Assembly (NCBI GenBank): GCA_014904845.1
Contig: MU119252.1
Location: 220,782-284,781, forward strand
Length of the DNA stretch: 64,000 nt
DNA from: Acephala macrosclerotiorum
Lineage: Eukaryota > Ascomycota > Leotiomycetes > Helotiales > Mollisiaceae
Direction: 5' to 3'
Numbering within the stretch: the first letter of the stretch is position 1; each line of letters starts with the position of its first letter. The notes beneath the pieces are model-generated. The model saw nothing but the letters and a program-made list of their open reading frames with translations. It was not told the DNA's origin and ran no database searches. Made by a program: the position numbers and the translations under genes. Below are positions 57,339-64,000 of the stretch, piece after piece.

Positions 57339-57838
57339 ATGTCGCTCTGTCCTTTTATCCTCCTCATTCAAGCCGCACCCCCCTCCTCTCAACTGCTTCC
57401 ATCAAGCTCATCCTCCCCTGGAAAATCATCGTCATCAATTCCGGCATACCAATGGTTCAGCTTATTCACGCTCCGTCTCGCTCCTTTGGCTGTACACATA
57501 GCAGCTGGAGTCCCCGATCAAACCGCGATCAGAGGCATAGAGACGCCGCCATGGTCAGAACGAATTACTCACTTCAATCCCATTTCAATTTTATGGAGAT
57601 ACTATGCCATTGCAGAGAGGCGACTTCGATCAAAAGGTTAGACAAAGAAGAGATGGCTGCAACGAACGCTGTTTTGGGGGCTGACAAACACTGGGATGGC
57701 TCAGAAAAGATAATGATTTGGAGCAGAACTTTTCCTTCGCAAGTTCCGGGTTCAACACACGTCGAGTTGCTGTCAGATTCAACCCTCGCGACTACCACGA
57801 TGACATTGCAAGGAATCTACTCTTTCTACATAATTTAG
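57339..57838 (+). pseudogene. Frame-broken gene of an uncharacterised fungal membrane-protein family
   Basis: From ATG 57339 the frame shows a Ser/Pro-rich stretch, a hydrophobic FTLRLAPLAVHIAAGVP, then WSERITHFNPISILWRYYAIAERRLRSKG and a TAG at 57639-57641. In the next frame the same protein seems to continue: EEMAATNAVLGADKHWDGSEKIMI, then STLATTTMTLQGIY, to TAG 57838. The RLAP..HI and HFNPISI.WRYYAI blocks recall an unnamed family common in leotiomycetes, in which a Trp follows Lys-Gly, so TAG may replace TGG. A one-base shift near 57636 is also needed. The 5' and 3' ends of the gene are not visible. Probably a relic adjacent to the AT block. Confidence 0.5.
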
Positions 57839-58780
57839 GAAAATGGCTCCTAAGGAGATGTCAAAACATTTTTCACACCCCTCGCAATAATTGGGTTGCT
57901 CAGAATTCAGTCGGCTGTCAAACCAAATTGGATATCTGCCGTTTGGTGACTGGGAAGCTCCTACTACGACAACGCCCTTAAAAACCATGATCTTTGAGAC
58001 GCTCTATCGTATTCGAAGTTAGAGGGGAGCTTTATTTGGCATTCGGTGGATCTGCTCAATATCTGCACAAGCAGGATATGCCGTTTACGAATGCGCAGAT
58101 GATTTAGCTTTCAACAAGAGGTCCAGGGGAGTGCATATTGGTCTCACAGCAACTGGAAACTGTGTTTTATACACTTTTCACTGTCGGGGCTCTGATCATA
58201 CATACACTTTATGTACTAAGAGGCAAGAACAATCTTACTATCATTCCCTATATTCAGTCCATGTAGTACAAAGTGTTCACGTACCTCTTAGTACTTTCAA
58301 GTGCGCTAGTATTATCTTTGCGCGCGTGGAAACGCGAGGAGGGTAGTTTGACTAGATGCGTTAGTACCATATATTATTAGTTTATTTTCTCACTTAGGGA
58401 TTATTAAATAGGGTTAACTATACACTTATTTTACTAATGTTGGCCGCATCTTTTGCGCAGTATTAACCACGCCTCAGCCGCAATTGTTCCACCTAAAGTG
58501 CTGTCCCAAGCTCACATTTCCATTCGCCAAGTTGACAAATAAACCTTAGCTCAGCCACTACGCTCGCAGTGTTTGGGAAGGATAAAAGGGCTGCACAGTA
58601 TTGACTCGACGGTTAAAATAACAGCCTCTTCTAAAAAGGACGATAGTCTAGTTGGCACGAAATTCAATACTTACTTCTGGTACAAAAAAATCCTCTTCCA
58701 AGTAGAATTACAAAATCCTTTGATCGAATTTATATTTATTAACTTCGAGATTTTTGGATTTTTGCAAAGGTACATATAAA
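57839..58780. other. Intergenic margin of the AT block
   Basis: A transition zone. Only a short inverted repeat (58213-58294) is notable; the frames 57718-57981, 58131-58346 and 58573-58779 are unsupported. Confidence 0.4.
58213..58294. repeat. Short inverted repeat
   Basis: GTACTAAGAGG at 58213-58223 and its exact reverse complement at 58284-58294, with a 60-bp spacer. It could be the end of a decayed MITE or a chance hairpin. No target duplication was recognised. Confidence 0.4.
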
Positions 58781-59400
58781 TAAAGCGTAATATTATATTT
58801 ATAAATCGAGTTAAAAAAGCATTTATATTTTTAACGATAATTAAAAGTTTTTTACTAAGAAATATTAAAAAAACAAATTTAAACTCGAAATACGTATTAT
58901 AAATACGTATTTTTAATTTTTTATATAATTTATATATATATATATATAAAATTTTTAATTTTTTTTTTTAAAAATCTTTATAAATAATTAATTTCGAAAA
59001 TAATATTAATTACGTATTTTTTAATATATAAAAAGTTTTTATTTATTATAAAATAATTAAAAAAAAATTTATTTACGAATTACGAATTATTTTAAATATT
59101 TAAAATAAAAATATAATAATGTTTATAAATAATAATTTTATTTTAAAAAATTTATTTTTTAAAATTATAATATTATTTTTCAGTATATCGATAAATTTTA
59201 ATTTAATAATAATAAGTTTAATTTTTTTAAATATAATTAAATCAATTAAAAAATTATTATCGAATTTATTAAATTAATTTAAATTAAAATAATAAATTTT
59301 ACGTTTAAAACGTTTAAAAAATTTAAAATTATTTAAAACGTTTAAAATCGTTTAAAGCGTTTAATTTAAATTGATTAAAATATATAAATTTAAAATACTA

Positions 59401-61280
59401 ATTTTTTAAATGAAAAATATTAAAACTTTCGATTATATACGTATATTTTTAATATTATAATCAATTATTAAATATTTTTATTAAGTGTTTTATTTTATAT
59501 TATTCGATTATATACGTAAAATATATTATACGTTAATTGTTTTATTAAATTTAAACTTTCGAAAATAATACGATTTAAATTATTTTTAAATTAATAAATA
59601 AAAATTTTAAATTAAAAATATTAAATTTTAAATTTAAAATACGATTATATTAATTCGATTAAATTTAAAATTATATTAACGTACTTTTAATAAAAAATAT
59701 TAAAATTTTTATTTTAAATTTTATAGTAATATATTTTAATACGCGTTCGATAAAATTAATTAAAATTTTTAAAATAGAATTTTATAATATAAAAAATTCT
59801 ATATATAAAATTTCAAGTATTTTAATTTTCATTTTATTAAATATTTTATACTTATAAATTTTAATATATTTAAAACGTTTAAAACTCGTTTAAAAAACTT
59901 AAAAAAATAATTTATTATTTAATTAACTTAATTAAATAATTTTAATTTAATCGCAATTTAATAAACTCGATAAATAACGTTTTAAATTAAAATTAAATCG
60001 AATAAAAAATAATATATTAATTCGATTATTAGCGAATCTTCGATTAAATTAAAATTTATTAATATAATATAAAAATTAAAAAACTTTATACGAATTATAA
60101 TAAAGAATTAATATTTTTAAAAATTGATTAATTAGTTTTTAAATATATTTATAATTTTAAAAATATAAAAATTATTAAATTTTATATTTATTATAAAATA
60201 TAAATTTAATATTTTATAAAATCTATTATAATTTTATTAATAAATAATTCGATATAAATTAAAATTTTAAAATATTATTAAATAAAATTATAATACGATA
60301 AAAAAATATTAAAAATTTAAAAATTTTTTTTATAAATTATAATTTTTATTATATAATATTTATTTTATTTTTAAAACGAATATTAATAAATTTTTTTAAT
60401 ATTTTAATTATTTATTAGTTTATTAAAATATTATTATTCGATTTTAAAATTAAAAATATTAAAAAAAATATTTATATTATTATAAATGAATTATTTAAAA
60501 AACTATAAATAAAAAAAATAAAGTTTAATTTTTTTTTAATAAATTTATTATAATTTAATTTAATTATATTAAAATAATTTTAATTTAAATTATTAAATTA
60601 AATTTAAAAAAAATATTTAAATTTAATATTTTTAATTTTTAATATTAATTATATTTTTTATTTTTTAAATTTTTCGATTTTTTTTTTCGTTTTAATTTAA
60701 TTAAAAATTTATTAATAATCGAATTAATATATTATTTTTTATATAGTTTAATTTTAATTTGAAACGCTATTTATCGAGTTTATTAAATTACGATTAAATT
60801 GAAATCGTTTAATTAAATTAATTAAATAATAATTTAATTTTTTAAACGTTTTAAATATTTTAAATATATTAAAATTAAAATATTTAATAAATTTAAAAAT
60901 AAATTATTTAAAATTTTATATATAAAATTTTTTATATTATAAAATTTTATTTTAAAAATTTTAATTAATTTTATTATATACGTATTAAAATATATTATTA
61001 TAAAATTTAAATATATAATTTTTAATATTTTTTATTAAAATATATTAATATAATTTTAAATTTAATCGAATTAATATAATTATATTTTAAATTTAAAAAT
61101 TTAAAAATTTTAATATATGTTTTATTTTATAAAATTTTTATTTAATATTTTTAAAAGTTTAAATTTAATAAAATAATTATTATATAATATTTCGTATATA
61201 TAATAGAATAAAATAAAATAAAATTAAATATTTAATAATTTATAATTAAAAATTTTAATATTTTTCGTTTAAAAAAATTT
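59401..61280. repeat. Long imperfect inverted repeat inside the AT block
   Basis: The left arm is about 59401-60032 and the right arm about 60713-61280, in reverse orientation with a spacer near 680 bp. Matching landmarks include ATATATTAATTCGATTATTA (left 60013-60032, inverted at the right arm start), AATTTAATAAACTCGATAAA, ATTAATTCGATTAAATTT and GAAAAATATTAAAA at the outer ends. The arms differ mostly at C/T and G/A positions. The limits are estimated by eye. Confidence 0.6.
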
Positions 61281-62698
61281 TATTATCGAAATATATATAT
61301 CGTTATATAATATATATTATATAATTTCGAAAATTGAAAATATATAATTTTAAATTTTTTTTTAATTAAATATAAAATTATTATAAAATTATAAATTTAT
61401 ATTATATAAAATATTATTGAGTAATTATATAATACGAATAATAATTTAAAATTATAAAATTTTAATAATAATAATATTAATTAATATTTAATTTTATTAA
61501 TTAAATATAAAATAATAAAATTTATATTAAAAAAAAATTTATATAAAAAAATATATATTTTTTTTAAAAATTTAAAAACATATATTTAATTTTTTTTAAT
61601 ATTTGAAAATTTTTATATAAAATATATAATTTTTTTAATATTTAAAAATTTTATATTTTATATTTTTTTTTGATATTTGAAAAATTTTATATATAATATT
61701 AAAAATTTTAATTACGTTTTTTAATTTATATTTATTATATTTTAATAAAATTAATAATAAATATTAATTTTATTTCGAATTTATAATTACGAGTATTTTT
61801 TTTTATTTAAAATTCGATTTTATTATATTCGAATTTATTTTTATAAAATCGTATATTTTAAACTTTTTAATAATAAAATTTTAATAATAATAATTTAATT
61901 TTATTATAATTAAAACGAATATAAAAAACGAATTAATTTTAAACGATTAAATTTAAATAAATTTATTTTATATAAAATTAAAAAATTTAAATATAAAAAT
62001 ATTTAATTTTCAATTTAAATCGAAAAATTATTTATAATTAAATTTAATTATTTTAAATAAATTTTAAATTATTATTAAAAAATAAAAAGAATTTATAAAC
62101 GTTTTATTTTTTTATAAATCGATATAAACGATTTAAATTTTTTTTAAATCGATATAAATTATTTAATTATTTTTTAAAAAAATGAAAATTATAAAAACAA
62201 AATAAAAATAAATTATAAATATTATTAAAAATAAAAAAAATATAAATTTATAATAATAATATTTAAAATTATAAAATTTTAATATTAATTTTCAAAATAA
62301 AAAATTTTTATTTTATAAAATTTTTTAATTTTTTTAATTTAATTTTTTATTTTATTTTATATCAAATATATAAAATATAATATTATAAAATATATTAAAC
62401 GTTTAATATTTAATTATTTTACGTTTATATTTTTTTTATAATTATATTATTATTATTAATTCGAATTTTTTATTTACGTATTATATTTTTTTTAAATAAA
62501 TTATTATATTAAAAAAAAAATACCAAAGAATTGTATTTGTGTAAAAAGAAAAAGCGATCACGTGATTTTATAGAATAGCGAGATTTGCGTATTTTTAAAA
62601 TACGACAAATACGAAAAACAAATTATAAATAAATTAAAAAAATATTTCGATTATATCGCGTATTAATACAAAGTAAAAATTGTTAATATCGAAATATA

Positions 62699-63847
62699 TA
62701 TTATAATAAAACTATATATTCTCTTTTTAAAAATCTTTGTAAATAGCTAGTTTCGAGAGCAGTACTGGTCACGTGCTTTCTAGTACATAAGAAGTTTCGT
62801 TTACTATAGATTAATTAACAATTTTTTCTACTTCTATTTTAATTGATTAATTGATTGATTTACGAATTACGAATTACTTCGAATAAATCTAGTCTATTAA
62901 TTAAAACGAACTGATCTACGATTGGATTTTTTGCTTTGTATTTTATTATCTTTTTACAATATATTGTCACGCGACGTATATTATGTGATCTCGAAAATTG
63001 AAAATATATAATTTCAAATTTTTTTTTTTAATTAAATATAAAATTATTATAAAATTATAAATTTATATTATATAATATATTATTAAATAATTACGTAATA
63101 CGAGTAATAATTTACAATTATAAAATTTTAATAATATTAATATTTATTATTTTATTTTAAAAAAATAATATATTAAAATATTATTATTAATAAATTTCTT
63201 TATTGAATTTTTTTTTATTATTTAATTTTTATAAATAAATTTTAAATTATAATTATTATTTTATTAATTTTTTAAAAAAAAGATTATTTTATTATTTCTT
63301 TTTAATTTATTAATTAATTTTTTTATAAAAAAAATATATATATTTTAAAATTTAAATTTATTATATATTAAATTTTTTTTTTAATAAATTTAAAATAATT
63401 TATTTACGATTTAACGATTTTAAAAAAATAATAAATTAATTATTTAAATAAATTTTTTTTTTTAATATTAAAAAACGAATTTCAATTAAAAAACTTTTAA
63501 ATTAAATTTATATTATAAAGTGCGATCACGTATTATACGTTCGTTTTTAATTCGATATTATTAATCGAGTTTTAAAAATCGAGTATTATAATAAAATTAT
63601 ATATTTTCTTTTTAAAAATCTTTATAAATAATTAATTTCGAAAGTAATATTAATTACGCGTTTTTTAATATATAATAAATTTTCGTTTATTATAAATTAA
63701 TTAATAATTTTTCTATTTTTATTTTTGTTTTATTAATTAATAAATTAATTAATTGATTTACGAATTACAAATTACTTCGAATAAATTTAATTTATTAATT
63801 AAAACGAATTAATTTACGATTGAATTTTTTTATTTTGTATTTTATTG
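62699..63847. repeat. Diverged direct repeat copies
   Basis: The segment at about 62699-62947 aligns with 63586-63846 over about 250 bp, sharing anchors such as TTTTTAAAAATCTTT, TTTACGAATTAC and TTAATTAAAACGAA. A partial third copy lies at about 58965-59090. A second repeat type links 62993-63140 with 61329-61480 (AATTAAATATAAAATTATTA and following). The copy at 62699 is the least AT-rich. Confidence 0.65.
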
Positions 63848-64000
63848 TTTTTTTATATTAATAAAACGACGTCGAAAAGTAAATTATTTTAATAAATTTC
63901 ACTAAAAATTGTTTATATGCGATTTATATATTTTGTTTTTTATTATTATTAAAAAAAAATTTAAATTATTAAAAATCGAAAATTAAAAATCAATTAATAA

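Larger units (their letters stand above)
58781..64000. repeat. Large AT-rich RIP-like repeat block
   Basis: More than 5 kb of extremely AT-rich DNA with no gene. It continues past the window end. Nearly every surviving C is followed by G (TACG, TTCG, AACG), so CpA, CpT and CpC are almost exhausted. A less mutated patch at about 62520-63000 retains more G and C. Internal repeats (listed separately) show that it consists of related repeat copies. No TTAGGG telomeric array is present, so it is an interior or subtelomeric repeat cluster; a centromere cannot be excluded. No transposase or reverse-transcriptase motif is readable. Confidence 0.8.

Noticed and set aside
1..64000. Recurrent CACGTG sites between genes, possibly a regulon.
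   Set aside because: Roughly the number expected by chance for a 6-base palindrome in 64 kb. Only the pairing inside element ends is reported.
58781..64000. AT block as a mitochondrial insertion or telomere-proximal array.
   Set aside because: No mitochondrial coding or rRNA-like segment and no TTAGGG array are readable. Repeat copies differing by transitions fit RIP-mutated repeats better.
1..64000. CRISPR arrays, operons, ribosome binding sites.
   Set aside because: The segment is eukaryotic (spliceosomal introns, fungal families). No spaced direct-repeat array is seen.

Overview
The window looks like a chromosomal segment from a filamentous ascomycete, most probably a leotiomycete. Three things point there. 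Genes carry short GT-AG introns (mostly 46-70 nt, several with a CTRAY-like branch site). Lineage-typical families are present: HET-domain proteins, a 2EXR protein, a CFEM/PTH11-type receptor, RTA1, a Zn2Cys6 regulator and a bestrophin-like channel. GC-balanced gene islands alternate with very AT-rich blocks that have the look of repeats degraded by repeat-induced point mutation (RIP). All gene models were built by eye from reading frames, splice signals and recalled family patterns; no search was run.

Layout. 0.6-2.6 kb: broken HET gene (-). 3.9-4.5 kb: small secreted protein (-). 5.6-6.8 kb: J-domain protein (+). 9.4-12.3 kb: large charged low-complexity protein (+). 13.8-15.3 kb: multi-pass membrane protein (+). 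17.8-19.0 kb: FAD monooxygenase (+). 20.6-21.9 kb: bestrophin-like channel with five exons (-). 22.6-24.3 kb: coiled-coil/disordered protein (-). 24.7-26.4 kb: 2EXR gene split by a 754-bp terminal-inverted-repeat element. 27.3-27.6 kb: a second small element. 29.4-31.6 kb: CFEM receptor-like protein with eight exons (+). 32.3-33.9 kb: HET gene with three in-frame stops (+). 34.6-36.5 kb: Zn2Cys6 factor (-). 39.2-40.3 kb: RTA1-like protein (+). 41.6-42.7 kb: zinc-type/quinone oxidoreductase (-). 43.0-44.0 kb: ArgJ relic (-). 45.2-45.7 kb: frame-broken small gene (+). 45.8-46.9 kb: AlkB homologue (-). 47.4-51.6 kb: very long HET relic truncated at its 5' end (-). 51.6-52.6 kb: AT island. 53.1-54.8 kb: KH-domain protein (-). 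57.3-57.8 kb: frame-broken gene (+). 58.8-64 kb: AT-rich repeat block.

How it fits together. The genes do not form a pathway or a biosynthetic cluster. Likely core genes (J-domain, bestrophin, AlkB, KH) are interspersed with surface, sensing and self-recognition genes (CFEM receptor, RTA1, three HET genes, 2EXR). The second group lies near the AT blocks and is largely inactivated. Most nonsense codons in the HET and 2EXR relics can be explained by C-to-T (or complementary G-to-A) transitions, several in the CpA-to-TpA context favoured by RIP. Three results deserve most attention: the 754-bp element whose removal restores the interrupted 2EXR frame; the HET relic with an unusual Phe/Trp-containing degenerate repeat region; and the internal architecture of the terminal AT block (long inverted repeat, diverged direct repeats, G+C surviving almost only as CpG).
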